The notes under the pieces are model-generated. The model saw nothing but the letters and a program-made list of their open reading frames with translations. It was not told the DNA's origin and did not search any database. 64,000 nucleotides of DNA from Clostridium lundense DSM 17049. GTDB taxonomy: Bacteria; Bacillota; Clostridia; Clostridiales; Clostridiaceae. Below are positions 32,617 through 41,319 of the stretch, in pieces. Where the stretch lies: assembly GCF_000619945.1 (NCBI RefSeq), contig NZ_JHVC01000001.1:620001-684000 (forward strand), written 5' to 3'. The first letter of the stretch is position 1; every line of letters begins with the position of its first letter. A program made the position numbers and the translations under genes.

Positions 32617-33705
32617 ATGAATAATTATGATATATGGTTTTCTATGGTAAGACTTTCTTATAAATTAAAATTAAGCTTATTAAAGCGGTTTAAAAGTACT
32701 GAAGCCATTTGGAATTATTCTATAACAAAAAACACATATATTAATGAAGGAATAGGCGAAGATAAATTAAAAAATTTACTAAAAAGCTTTTGGAATAAAG
32801 AAAAAATAAATAATATAAAGAGAATAATGGAGAAGGAAAAAATAGATATAGTAAATTATAATGATTGCATATACCCTGAAAAACTTAAAAATTATGAAGA
32901 TGCTCCTACGGTATTATATTATAAAGGAAATTTAGAAAAACTTAATAGAAATAAGTCTGTAGCCATAGTAGGTTCAAGGAATTATAGTTATTATGGAGAA
33001 AATGTTACTAAAATAATTGCTGATAAATTGGGGAAAAATAATGTAAATATAATAAGTGGTATGGCTAAAGGCATTGATACTTTTGCACACGCAGCTACTT
33101 TGAAAAATAATGGGTTTACTTGTGCGGTGTTAGGTTGTGGCGTTGATGTAATATATCCAAAGTGCAACAGGGAATTATACTACGAAATTTTAAAGAATGG
33201 ATGTATAATATCAGAGTTTATACCAGGCACTCCACCTTATGCATATAATTTCCCCTTAAGAAACAGAATAATTAGTGGAATTAGTAATTTAGTTATTATA
33301 GTGGAGGCGTCTAAAAAAAGTGGTTCTTTAATAACTGCATCCTATGCATTAGAACAGGGAAAAGATGTAATGGCAGTACCAGGATCTATATTTTCAGATA
33401 AAAGTATAGGAACAAATAGATTGATTAAAGATGGGGCATATCCATTAACTTCTGTAGAGGATATTTTTCAAATTTTAAATATTTCATATGTTGATGAAAA
33501 TGAAAGAAAATCTTCTTTCAATAATAAAACAGAAGAAAAAATTTTTAAAATAATAAAGGATAGTCCTATACATATAGATGACATAATAAAAATAACTAAT
33601 ATTGACATTAAGCGATTATATGAGGTATTATTTGAATTGCAACTTAAAAATCAAATAACTTGCCTTTCTGGTAATTATTATGTTAGAATTGCAAATAGTG
33701 TTTAA
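32617..33705 (+). CDS. dprA: DNA-processing protein DprA (Smf)
   Basis: Loads RecA on single-stranded DNA during transformation. The 362-residue product has an N-terminal helix-hairpin-helix/SAM-like part, then the Rossmann-like core: VAIVGSRNYSYYGE, NIISGMAKGIDTFAHAA, GCGVDVIYP, SEFIPGTPPYAYNFPLRNR, and SGSLITASYALEQGKDV. The C-terminal winged helix (DSPIHIDDIIKITN) is complete. ATG 32617 follows AAGGAG. It sits between comM and topA, the normal Firmicute neighbourhood. Confidence 0.96.
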   Translation: MNNYDIWFSMVRLSYKLKLSLLKRFKSTEAIWNYSITKNTYINEGIGEDKLKNLLKSFWNKEKINNIKRIMEKEKIDIVNYNDCIYPEKLKNYEDAPTVLYYKGNLEKLNRNKSVAIVGSRNYSYYGENVTKIIADKLGKNNVNIISGMAKGIDTFAHAATLKNNGFTCAVLGCGVDVIYPKCNRELYYEILKNGCIISEFIPGTPPYAYNFPLRNRIISGISNLVIIVEASKKSGSLITASYALEQGKDVMAVPGSIFSDKSIGTNRLIKDGAYPLTSVEDIFQILNISYVDENERKSSFNNKTEEKIFKIIKDSPIHIDDIIKITNIDIKRLYEVLFELQLKNQITCLSGNYYVRIANSV

Positions 33706-33812
33706 TATATTATAAATTATAATAATACAATTATATAAAAAATAAAATTAATAGTAAAAACTAAACTATCATATAGGGGGTGAAACTCTGGTATTTTTTA
33801 TCAGAGGATAAG

Positions 33813-35906
33813 ATGGGACAAAAACTTGTTATTGTGGAATCACCAGCAAAAGCAAAAACTATAGGAAAATATTTAGGTAAAAATTATTTAGTAGAAGCAT
33901 CTATGGGTCATGTAAGAGATCTTCCTAAAAGCCAATTAGGCGTTGATATAGATAATAATTATAAGCCAAAATATATTACTATAAGAGGAAAGGGAGAATT
34001 ACTAGAAAAAATAAAGAAGGAAGCAAAAAAGTGCGATGAAATTTATTTGGCAACTGACCCTGATAGAGAAGGTGAAGCTATATCTTGGCATCTTTTAAAT
34101 GCATTAAAAATGGACGAAACAAAAAAATGTAGAATAGAATTTCACGAAATAACGAAAAATGCTATAAAAAATGCTATAAAGGAACCTAGAGAAATAAATA
34201 TAGATTTAGTTAACGCTCAACAAGCTAGAAGAGTATTAGATAGACTAGTGGGATATGAGATAAGTCCTATACTTTGGAAAAAGGTAAAATGGGGGCTAAG
34301 TGCAGGAAGAGTTCAGTCTGTGGCGTTAAAGATGATATGTGATAGGGAAAGAGAAATTGAAAAATTTATTCCAAAGGAATATTGGACTATTGAATGCAAT
34401 CTTCGTAAGGATAAGAATAAGACTAGTTTTCTTGTTAAGTTATCTTCCAAAGGAAATAAAAAAGTTGAAATAAATAATAAAGAAGAAAGTGACTTTATAA
34501 TAGGAGAAATAGAAAAAGGACAATTCAAAGTAAAAAACGTAAAGAAGTCACAAAAGACTAAGAATCCTTTACCACCTTTTACTACTAGTACATTACAACA
34601 GGATGCTTATAAGAAATTAAATTTTTCAACAAAAAGAACTATGTCCATAGCTCAGCAATTATATGAAGGTGTGGATGTAAAAGGTCACGGTACTATTGGA
34701 TTAATAACTTATATGAGAACAGATTCTGTTAGAATTTCAAAGGACGCTCAGGAAGCAGCAGGTAAGTTTTTAACAGAAAAGTATGGTGAAAATTATATTC
34801 CTAAAGTCCCAAGGGAATTTAAGGGTAAAAAGAATGCACAAGATGCTCATGAAGCTATTAGACCAACAAATGTAGATATAACTCCAGACTCAGCAAAAAA
34901 CAGTTTAACAGATGAACAATATAAACTATATTCTTTAATATGGAAAAGATTTATGGCTAGTCAAATGTCATCTTGTATATTAAATGTTACATCTGTAGAA
35001 ATAGTAAATGGGGAATATGGTTTTAAGGCCTCAGGATCTTCTATAGATTTTGATGGATTTATGAAGTTGTATGAATATTCTACTGATGAAGAAAAGGAAG
35101 GTATTAAGTTACCTCAATTAGAAATAGATGAAACTTTAGCAAAAAAATCTATAGAAGGAAAGCAACATTTTACACAACCTCCAGCAAGATTTTCAGAGGC
35201 TTCATTAGTAAAAACATTAGAGGAAAATGGTATAGGAAGACCAAGTACCTATTCACCAATAATTTCTACATTATTAGAAAGAAAATATATAGAGAGAGAA
35301 AAAAAGACGCTAAAAACTACTGAATTAGGTTTTATAGTAAATGATATTATGTCAGAGTATTTTAAACCTATTGTTGATATGGAATTTACTGCAGAGATGG
35401 AAAATAAGCTAGATAGTGTAGAAGAGGGAAAAGAAGAATGGACTAATATAGTTGATGAATTCTTCAGTCCTCTTAAAGTTCTTATAGATAAAGCTGAAAA
35501 AGAAGTTGCTAAAGTAACTATAGAAGATAAAGTAACAGATGTGATATGTGAGAAGTGTGGAAGAAACATGGTGATTAAACATGGTAGGTTTGGAGACTTC
35601 TTGGCATGCCCAGGATACCCAGAATGCAAAAATACAAAACCTATTGTAGAAGAAATAGATGCTAAATGTCCAAAGTGTGGAGGAAATATATTAGTTAAAA
35701 GAAGTAGAAAAGGACGAAAGTTTTATGGCTGCAGTAATTACCCAGATTGTAATTTTGTTAGCTGGTTTGAGCCAGTTAAAGATAAGTGTGAAGCTTGTGG
35801 CGGAAATATGGTGAAAAAGTATAGTAAGGCAAAAGGCAATTATTTTGAATGTACAAATGAAAATTGTAAAAATAAAGTATATCAGCAAAATACAGAAGAA
35901 CAATAG
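33813..35906 (+). CDS. topA: DNA topoisomerase I
   Basis: Relaxes negative supercoils by passing single strands. The preferred start is ATG 33813, giving 697 residues beginning MGQKLVIVESPAKAKTIG, with AGAGGA upstream; an in-frame GTG at 33780 directly abuts a G-run and adds an untypical extension. The Toprim domain holds VESPAKAKTI and DPDREGEAI, and the catalytic tyrosine lies in ITYMRTDSVRIS near residue 300. Three C-terminal zinc ribbons start at CEKCGR (about 578), CPKCGG (about 618) and CEACGG (about 658). Confidence 0.97.
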   Translation: MGQKLVIVESPAKAKTIGKYLGKNYLVEASMGHVRDLPKSQLGVDIDNNYKPKYITIRGKGELLEKIKKEAKKCDEIYLATDPDREGEAISWHLLNALKMDETKKCRIEFHEITKNAIKNAIKEPREINIDLVNAQQARRVLDRLVGYEISPILWKKVKWGLSAGRVQSVALKMICDREREIEKFIPKEYWTIECNLRKDKNKTSFLVKLSSKGNKKVEINNKEESDFIIGEIEKGQFKVKNVKKSQKTKNPLPPFTTSTLQQDAYKKLNFSTKRTMSIAQQLYEGVDVKGHGTIGLITYMRTDSVRISKDAQEAAGKFLTEKYGENYIPKVPREFKGKKNAQDAHEAIRPTNVDITPDSAKNSLTDEQYKLYSLIWKRFMASQMSSCILNVTSVEIVNGEYGFKASGSSIDFDGFMKLYEYSTDEEKEGIKLPQLEIDETLAKKSIEGKQHFTQPPARFSEASLVKTLEENGIGRPSTYSPIISTLLERKYIEREKKTLKTTELGFIVNDIMSEYFKPIVDMEFTAEMENKLDSVEEGKEEWTNIVDEFFSPLKVLIDKAEKEVAKVTIEDKVTDVICEKCGRNMVIKHGRFGDFLACPGYPECKNTKPIVEEIDAKCPKCGGNILVKRSRKGRKFYGCSNYPDCNFVSWFEPVKDKCEACGGNMVKKYSKAKGNYFECTNENCKNKVYQQNTEEQ

Positions 35907-36005
35907 TTTGATGATATTTTAAATACAAAATGGTAATTTTTATAGAAGAATTGTTTCAAATTGTCGAAATTGGATAACAAAATATAAAAATTTAGCATAA
36001 GATGG

Positions 36006-36034
36006 TTGAATTTTATTATTTGGTATGTTATCAT
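36006..36034 (+). promoter_or_regulatory. codY promoter
   Basis: TTGAAT (36006-36011), a 17-base spacer and TATCAT (36029-36034). It leaves a leader of about 170 bases in which I see no strong structure. The 306-base gap between topA and codY holds no gene. Confidence 0.55.
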
Positions 36035-36212
36035 AGTTAATGTAGCGGCAACAATTCTAAATATTAAAAAAAATCATAATAATTTAACAAGAATTGTATG
36101 GAATATTATAATTTATCATATAATATTATTTAAAAAAATACATTAAAGATTCCAGTATATAACTGCGGCTAAAATAATGAATGGTATATAAAATAGAGGA
36201 GGAAGTTATAAA

Positions 36213-36989
36213 ATGTCATCACTTTTAAATAAGACAAGAAGATTAAATAAGATACTTCAAAAATCAGGAACAGAGCCAGTTGTATTTGAAGATATATGTA
36301 AACTATTAAGTGAGGTTTTATCATGTAATGTTTATATCATAAGTAAAAAGGGAAAAATACTTGGATACGACCTTTCAACAGGATTTGAATGTGAAGTAGT
36401 AAAAGAAAAAGTAGTTCCAGAAATGAGATTCCCAGACTTTTACAACAATAAATTATTAAACATACATGAAACTTTGGCGAATTTAACGAATAATGGTAGA
36501 TGTGTTTTTGAAGAAGATGGAAAATGTGCAATAGAAAACAAGCTTACTACAATTGTACCTATCAATGGTAATAGAGAAAGATTAGGTACTCTATTAATTG
36601 CTAGATTTGATGATAAGTTTACAGATGATGATCTTGTACTAGCTGAGTATAGTGCTACTATTATTGGACTTGAAATTCTTAGAGCAAAACATGATGAAAT
36701 TGAAGAGGAAGCAAGAAAGAAAGCTGTTGTGCAGCTTGCCATAGGAACTCTTTCTTATTCAGAGCTAGAAGCTGTTGAGCATATATTTAATGAATTAGAT
36801 GGAAGTGAAGGACTTTTGGTTGCTTCAAAGATAGCTGATAAAGTTGGAATAACAAGATCAGTTATAGTTAATGCTTTAAGAAAATTTGAAAGTGCAGGAG
36901 TTATTGAATCAAGATCTCTAGGTATGAAAGGAACTCATATCAGAATATTAAATGATAAGCTATTAGATGAATTAAAGAAGATAAAGTAG
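36213..36989 (+). CDS. codY: GTP-sensing transcriptional regulator CodY
   Basis: Global regulator that senses branched-chain amino acids and GTP and controls metabolism, sporulation and, in pathogens, toxins. The 258-residue product starts MSSLLNKTRRLNKILQKSG and has the GAF ligand domain (about 1-155) and a C-terminal winged helix with ASKIADKVGITRSVIVNALR and ESRSLGMKGTHI. Length and sequence are typical. ATG 36213 follows GGAGGAAG. It is a single-gene unit between topA and rpsB, with its own promoter and a strong terminator, as in other Clostridia. Confidence 0.98.
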   Translation: MSSLLNKTRRLNKILQKSGTEPVVFEDICKLLSEVLSCNVYIISKKGKILGYDLSTGFECEVVKEKVVPEMRFPDFYNNKLLNIHETLANLTNNGRCVFEEDGKCAIENKLTTIVPINGNRERLGTLLIARFDDKFTDDDLVLAEYSATIIGLEILRAKHDEIEEEARKKAVVQLAIGTLSYSELEAVEHIFNELDGSEGLLVASKIADKVGITRSVIVNALRKFESAGVIESRSLGMKGTHIRILNDKLLDELKKIK

Positions 36990-36990
36990 T

Positions 36991-37023
36991 AAAAAACAGG
37001 ATGCGAAAGTATCCTGTTTTTTA
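36991..37023 (+). terminator. Intrinsic terminator after codY
   Basis: Stem AAAACAGGATGC with a GAAA tetraloop and GTATCCTGTTTT, ending in six T; a very strong hairpin of GNRA-loop type. Confidence 0.95.
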
Positions 37024-37142
37024 TTGAATAGTGAATAATAATGAATAAATTTTCAGCATTTTATTACTAAAAATTTAAATTTAGCTAAATGTTTTGCTAT
37101 TAAGAAAAATTGTCTTTACTCTTAATTTTGTGTTATTTACTT

Positions 37143-37165
37143 AAAAAGTGTTCATCACTTTTTTA
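37143..37165 (+). terminator. Second, orphan terminator-like hairpin before rpsB
   Basis: AAAAAGTG (37143-37150), loop TTCAT, CACTTTTTT. It stands 120 bases beyond the codY terminator with no gene between. It may be a backup terminator or end an unseen small RNA. The 359-base codY-rpsB gap otherwise holds only the rpsB promoter and leader. Confidence 0.5.
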
Positions 37166-37247
37166 TTTATATAATTATAGAAAAATATATAAATGATGAC
37201 TAAAAAAGGTTTTTTAGTTATAGTTATATAAAATTTTAAAATTATTA

Positions 37248-37276
37248 TTGAACATCACAACTTCATGTGATATACT
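37248..37276 (+). promoter_or_regulatory. rpsB-tsf promoter
   Basis: TTGAAC (37248-37253), a 17-base spacer and TATACT (37271-37276), about 105 bases before rpsB. Confidence 0.75.
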
Positions 37277-37280
37277 ACTT

Positions 37281-37333
37281 TAGGTAAGTAAATACACACA
37301 TTGCCTAATTTATAAATGGTGCCATCTAGGTAA
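37281..37333 (+). promoter_or_regulatory. rpsB leader with two competing hairpins
   Basis: TTGCCTA (37301-37307) can pair with either of two identical TAGGTAA copies (37281-37287 or 37327-37333), one G-U pair each. A small ATGG/CCAT hairpin lies between. TAATTTATAAAT is directly repeated nearby. The layout suggests an S2-responsive or other switch in the leader. Confidence 0.45.
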
Positions 37334-37382
37334 TTTATAAATATGAAGGTAATGGAGGGAAAAACCAAGGAGGTATAAAATT

Positions 37383-38084
37383 ATGTCAGTTATTTCAATG
37401 AAACAATTATTAGAAGCAGGTGTTCACTTTGGACATCAAACAAGAAGATGGAACCCTAAAATGGCTCCATACATTTTTACAGAAAGAAATGGAATCTACA
37501 TTATCGATTTACAGAAAACTGTAAAAAAAGTAGAAGAAGCTTATAACTTCATAAAAGAAGTTGCAGGAGAAGGAAAAGACGTTCTTTTTGTAGGAACTAA
37601 AAAACAAGCTCAAGAAGCTATCCAAGAAGAAGCAATAAGATGTAACATGCATTTTGTTAACAACAGATGGTTAGGTGGTATGTTAACAAACTTCCAAACT
37701 ATAAAAGGAAGAATCAAGACTTTAGAAGAATTAGAACAAATGGAACAAGATGGAACATTTGAAGTTCTTCCAAAGAAAGAAGTTACAAAACTTAAGTTAG
37801 AAGAAGAAAAATTAGAAAAGAACTTAGGTGGAATAAAGAGCATGAATTCTACAAATATAGGAGCTTTATTTGTAGTAGATCCAAGAAAAGAAAAGAATGC
37901 TATTTCAGAAGCTAAAATATTAGGTATACCTGTAGTAGCTATAGTAGATACTAATTGTGATCCAGATGAAGTTGATTATGTAATCCCAGGAAATGATGAT
38001 GCTATAAGAGCAGTAAAATTAATAACTGCAAAAATAGCTGATGCTGTTATAGAAGCAAGACAGGGAGAACAGTTAGCTGAATAG
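37383..38084 (+). CDS. rpsB: 30S ribosomal protein S2
   Basis: Small-subunit protein of 233 residues, with MSVISMKQLLEAGVHFGHQ at the start and TRRWNPKMAPYIFTERNGIY, GTKKQAQEAI, NNRWLGGMLTNF, and VDTNCDPDEVDYVIPGNDDA later on. This is a complete and typical S2. ATG 37383 follows AAGGAGG. tsf follows after a hairpin, the near-universal rpsB-tsf pair. Confidence 0.98.
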   Translation: MSVISMKQLLEAGVHFGHQTRRWNPKMAPYIFTERNGIYIIDLQKTVKKVEEAYNFIKEVAGEGKDVLFVGTKKQAQEAIQEEAIRCNMHFVNNRWLGGMLTNFQTIKGRIKTLEELEQMEQDGTFEVLPKKEVTKLKLEEEKLEKNLGGIKSMNSTNIGALFVVDPRKEKNAISEAKILGIPVVAIVDTNCDPDEVDYVIPGNDDAIRAVKLITAKIADAVIEARQGEQLAE

Positions 38085-38093
38085 TTAATTTAT

Positions 38094-38127
38094 AAGGTAG
38101 ATGAAGTTTTACTTCATTTACCTTTTA
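38094..38127 (+). terminator. Hairpin between rpsB and tsf, probable attenuator
   Basis: AAGGTAGATGAAGT (38094-38107) pairs with ACTTCATTTACCTT (38111-38124), one G-U pair, TTT loop, weak T-tract. It likely lowers tsf relative to rpsB expression. Confidence 0.65.
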
Positions 38128-38158
38128 AAAAATCACAAAGAACGGGAGGATATGCATT

Positions 38159-39082
38159 ATGATAAGTGCACAGATGGTAAAGGATTTAAGAGAGAGAACT
38201 GGAGCAGGCATGATGGACTGCAAAAAGGCGTTATCAGAAACTAACGGAGATATAGAAAAAGCTATAGAGCTTTTAAGAGAAAAAGGATTAGCAGCAGCAG
38301 CTAAAAAAGCTGGAAGAGTAGCAGCAGAAGGGTTAGTTGAAACATATATATCCGATGATAAGAGAACAGGATCTATAGTAGAAGTAAACTGTGAAACTGA
38401 TTTCGTTGCAGCTAACGATGACTTTAAAGCATTAGCTGTAAATGTTGCTAAGATGGCAGTTACTACTACAGAAACTACTGTAGAAGGATTTATAGAAGAA
38501 AAATACATAGCAGATGAAAATATATCAGTTAAAGATGCTGTTACAGCATTAATCGCTAAACTTGGCGAAAATATGTCTGTAAGAAGATTCAGTAATTTCT
38601 CAGTTAAAAGTGGAGTAGTTGAAAGCTATATTCACGGTGGCGGAAGAATTGGTGTTTTAGTAAAAGTTGAATGCGAAAAAGAAAGCGAAGTATTATCAGA
38701 AGTTGCTAAAGATGTAGCAATGCAAGTTGCAGCAGCAAATCCTTTATTCTTAAACAGAGATGAAGTTGATACTGAAACTTTAGATAAAGAAAGAGAAATC
38801 TACAGAGTTCAAGCTTTAAATGAAGGAAAACCAGAAAAGATCGTTGACAAAATGGTTGAAGGAAGAATTCATAAATATTATAAAGAAAACTGTTTAGTTG
38901 AACAGGTTTGGGTAAAAAATCCTGATTTAACAATAACAAAGTATCTTCAAGAAAAATCCAAAGAAGTTGGAGCAGAAATTAAAGTTACTGGATACGTAAG
39001 ATACGAAAGAGGAGAAGGAATAGAAAAGAAAGAAGAAGATTTTGCTGAAGAAGTTATGAAACAAATGCAGCAAGGAAAATAA
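38159..39082 (+). CDS. tsf: Elongation factor Ts
   Basis: Nucleotide-exchange factor for EF-Tu. The 307-residue product has the N-terminal UBA-like domain with VKDLRERTGAGMMDCKKALSE, and the exchange motif ETDFVAAND (about residues 80-88). It then has the core with FSNFSVKSGVVESYIHGGGR and a full C-terminal part. ATG 38159 follows GGGAGG. It is in one unit with rpsB and is followed by a strong terminator. Confidence 0.97.
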   Translation: MISAQMVKDLRERTGAGMMDCKKALSETNGDIEKAIELLREKGLAAAAKKAGRVAAEGLVETYISDDKRTGSIVEVNCETDFVAANDDFKALAVNVAKMAVTTTETTVEGFIEEKYIADENISVKDAVTALIAKLGENMSVRRFSNFSVKSGVVESYIHGGGRIGVLVKVECEKESEVLSEVAKDVAMQVAAANPLFLNRDEVDTETLDKEREIYRVQALNEGKPEKIVDKMVEGRIHKYYKENCLVEQVWVKNPDLTITKYLQEKSKEVGAEIKVTGYVRYERGEGIEKKEEDFAEEVMKQMQQGK

Positions 39083-39084
39083 TT

Positions 39085-39115
39085 AAAAAGAGAACACTGC
39101 GTGTTCTCTTTTTTT
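39085..39115 (+). terminator. Intrinsic terminator after tsf
   Basis: Thirteen-base stem (39085-39097 with 39101-39113), TGC loop and a seven-T tail. Confidence 0.93.
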
Positions 39116-39181
39116 GAAAGGAAAATCCAGTGAATTTTAAAATTACTATGTAATTTTTAACAGTTTGGAGGTATAATATAG

Positions 39182-39895
39182 ATGAGTGATATTAAATATA
39201 AGAGAATAATGTTAAAACTTTCAGGCGAAGCTTTAGCAGGTAAAAATGGATATGGAATAGATTTTGAAATAGTTCAAACTATATCTAAAGAAATAAAAGA
39301 ATTAGTAGATATGGGAGTTGAAATTGGAGCAGTAGTTGGTGGTGGAAATATCTGGAGAGGGAGAAATGGAGAAGCTATGGATAGAACCACTGCAGACTAC
39401 ATGGGAATGCTTGCTACTTGTATAAATGCATTAGCATTACAAGATTCATTAGAACAATTAGGTGTTAATACAAGAGTCCAAACAGCTATAGAAATGAAAG
39501 AAGTAGCTGAACCATTTATAAGAAGACGTGCTATGAGACACCTAGAAAAAGGAAGAGTAGTAATTTTTGCAGCAGGAACAGGAAATCCATATTTTTCAAC
39601 AGATACTACAGCAGCACTTAGAGCAGCAGAAATAGAAGCAGATGTAATATTGCTTGCTAAAAAGGTTGATGGAGTATATGATAAAGATCCACACAAATAT
39701 GCGGATGCTAAGAAGTTTGATACTCTTAATTACATTGATGTATTAGATAAGGGACTTCAAGTTATGGATTCTACTGCTACATCATTATGTATGGACAACA
39801 ATATTCCTATACTAGTTTTTGGGCTAGATTCTCCTGAAAATATAAAGAAAGCAGTAGCTGGAGAAAAAATAGGAACTGTAGTGTGTAAAGGATAA
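39182..39895 (+). CDS. pyrH: Uridylate kinase
   Basis: Phosphorylates UMP to UDP in pyrimidine nucleotide synthesis. The 237-residue amino acid kinase-fold protein begins MSDIKYKRIMLKLSGEALAG and has VGGGNIWRG, DYMGMLATCINALAL, GTGNPYFSTDT, and KKVDGVYDKDP, all classic. ATG 39182 follows GGAGGT at a somewhat long spacing of about 10. It is paired with frr at 13 bases, the standard pyrH-frr unit. Confidence 0.97.
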   Translation: MSDIKYKRIMLKLSGEALAGKNGYGIDFEIVQTISKEIKELVDMGVEIGAVVGGGNIWRGRNGEAMDRTTADYMGMLATCINALALQDSLEQLGVNTRVQTAIEMKEVAEPFIRRRAMRHLEKGRVVIFAAGTGNPYFSTDTTAALRAAEIEADVILLAKKVDGVYDKDPHKYADAKKFDTLNYIDVLDKGLQVMDSTATSLCMDNNIPILVFGLDSPENIKKAVAGEKIGTVVCKG

Positions 39896-39908
39896 GGAGG
39901 TATTTTTA

Positions 39909-40466
39909 ATGATAAAAGAAATAATAACTACAGCTGAAGGAAAAATGCAGAAAACTGTAAGCGTATTAAAGAAGGAATTAGGTTCAATGAAGGCTGGAAG
40001 AGCAAATCCTGCTATGTTAGACAAGATAGAAGTTGAATATTACGGAACTATGACTCCATTAAGTCAGGTAGGCAGCATTTCTGTACCAGAACCAAGAGTA
40101 TTACAGATACAGCCATGGGATAAATCTGCTATAAAAGCTATAGAAAAAGCTATATTAAAATCAGACTTAGGATTAAATCCTAATAATGATGGAACAGTTA
40201 TTAGATTATTAATACCTGAGCTTACTGAGGAAACAAGAAAAAATTTAGTTAAAAATGTAAAGAAAACTGGAGAAGAAGCAAAAATAGCTATAAGATCCAT
40301 AAGAAGAGATTGTAATGATAAAATAAAAGCTCTTAAAAAAGAATCAGATATATCAGAAGATGAAATTAAGAAGGCAGAAGATGACATTCAAAAGAAAACT
40401 GATAATTTTGTTAAGGAAATCGACAAAATAATAGAGGTAAAAGAAAAAGAAATCATGACTGTATAA
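39909..40466 (+). CDS. frr: Ribosome recycling factor
   Basis: Splits post-termination ribosomes together with EF-G. The 185-residue product has the expected length and segments: SMKAGRANPAMLDKIEVEYYG, VPEPRVLQIQPWDK, LTEETRKNLVKNVKK and a C-terminal helical arm. ATG 39909 follows GGAGG. The unit pyrH-frr ends in a terminator, after which uppS has no clear separate promoter. Confidence 0.97.
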   Translation: MIKEIITTAEGKMQKTVSVLKKELGSMKAGRANPAMLDKIEVEYYGTMTPLSQVGSISVPEPRVLQIQPWDKSAIKAIEKAILKSDLGLNPNNDGTVIRLLIPELTEETRKNLVKNVKKTGEEAKIAIRSIRRDCNDKIKALKKESDISEDEIKKAEDDIQKKTDNFVKEIDKIIEVKEKEIMTV

Positions 40467-40473
40467 TAAATTT

Positions 40474-40500
40474 ATAAACCTGCGTTTACGCAGGTTTTAT
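40474..40500 (+). terminator. Intrinsic terminator after frr
   Basis: AAACCTGCGT (40476-40485), two-base loop, ACGCAGGTTT (40488-40497), short T tail. The GC-rich core is stable but the tail is short, so read-through to uppS is plausible. Confidence 0.75.
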
Positions 40501-40533
40501 TAGTAGAATAGAGAGTGAAATGGAGAATACTAT

Positions 40534-41295
40534 ATGTGGAATTTTTTTAATGATAAGTCAAAAAACGAAAAAACCTCTATATCATTAGATATGAACAATA
40601 TACCAAAACATATTGGAATAATAATGGATGGTAATGGAAGATGGGCTAAAGAAAGAAATCTTCCTAGAAGTATGGGACATAAGGCTGGAGTTGAAACTAT
40701 AAGAGATATAGTAAAGGAATGTGATAAAATAGGAGTTAAATACTTAACTTTATATGCTTTTTCCACAGAAAATTGGAAAAGACCTAAAGACGAAGTAAAT
40801 GCTCTTATGAAACTCTTAGTTCAGTATTTAAGAAAAGAGATAGAAGAACTACATTCAAATAATGTAATTGTAAATTCTATTGGAGATACATCAAAGTTAC
40901 CAGAAATATGTCAGCAGGAATTGAAAGATGCTTATGAAAAAACGAAAAATAATACTGGTTTAACTTTAAACCTAGCTTTAAATTATGGTGGTAGAGATGA
41001 AATTATTAGAGCTGTAAAGTTATTGTATAATGACATTAAAGATGGAAAAGTAAATGAAGATGATATAGATGAGAATATGATCTCTAATTATCTATATACA
41101 TCACATATGCCTGATCCAGATTTGATAATAAGACCAAGTGGAGAGAAAAGACTTAGTAATTTTTTAATATGGCAGTGTGCTTATGCTGAATTTTGGTATT
41201 CTGATATAAAATGGCCAGACTTTAATAAAGATTACCTTCATAAAGCAATATATGATTATCAAAATAGAGATAGAAGATTTGGCGGCGTAAAGTAG
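40534..41295 (+). CDS. uppS: Isoprenyl (undecaprenyl) diphosphate synthase
   Basis: Elongates farnesyl diphosphate with isopentenyl diphosphate to undecaprenyl diphosphate, the carrier for peptidoglycan precursors. The 253-residue cis-prenyltransferase has IMDGNGRWAKER with the catalytic Asp, HKAGVETIRDIV, LYAFSTENWKRP, and LIIRPSGEKRLSNFLIWQ. Start ATG 40534. It precedes cdsA and, further on, dxr and ispG, which make the isoprenoid precursors. So lipid-carrier synthesis is grouped here. Confidence 0.96.
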   Translation: MWNFFNDKSKNEKTSISLDMNNIPKHIGIIMDGNGRWAKERNLPRSMGHKAGVETIRDIVKECDKIGVKYLTLYAFSTENWKRPKDEVNALMKLLVQYLRKEIEELHSNNVIVNSIGDTSKLPEICQQELKDAYEKTKNNTGLTLNLALNYGGRDEIIRAVKLLYNDIKDGKVNEDDIDENMISNYLYTSHMPDPDLIIRPSGEKRLSNFLIWQCAYAEFWYSDIKWPDFNKDYLHKAIYDYQNRDRRFGGVK

Positions 41296-41319
41296 AAGAA
41301 ATTTTTAGGAGTTGATAAA

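Noticed and set aside
35249..35629. 126-codon minus-strand ORF inside topA
   Set aside because: Shadow of the topA catalytic and zinc-ribbon region.
35935..35975. Possible CodY box upstream of codY
   Set aside because: AAATTGTCGAAATTGG resembles AATTTTCWGAAAATT but lacks one base and several positions, so I do not call it.
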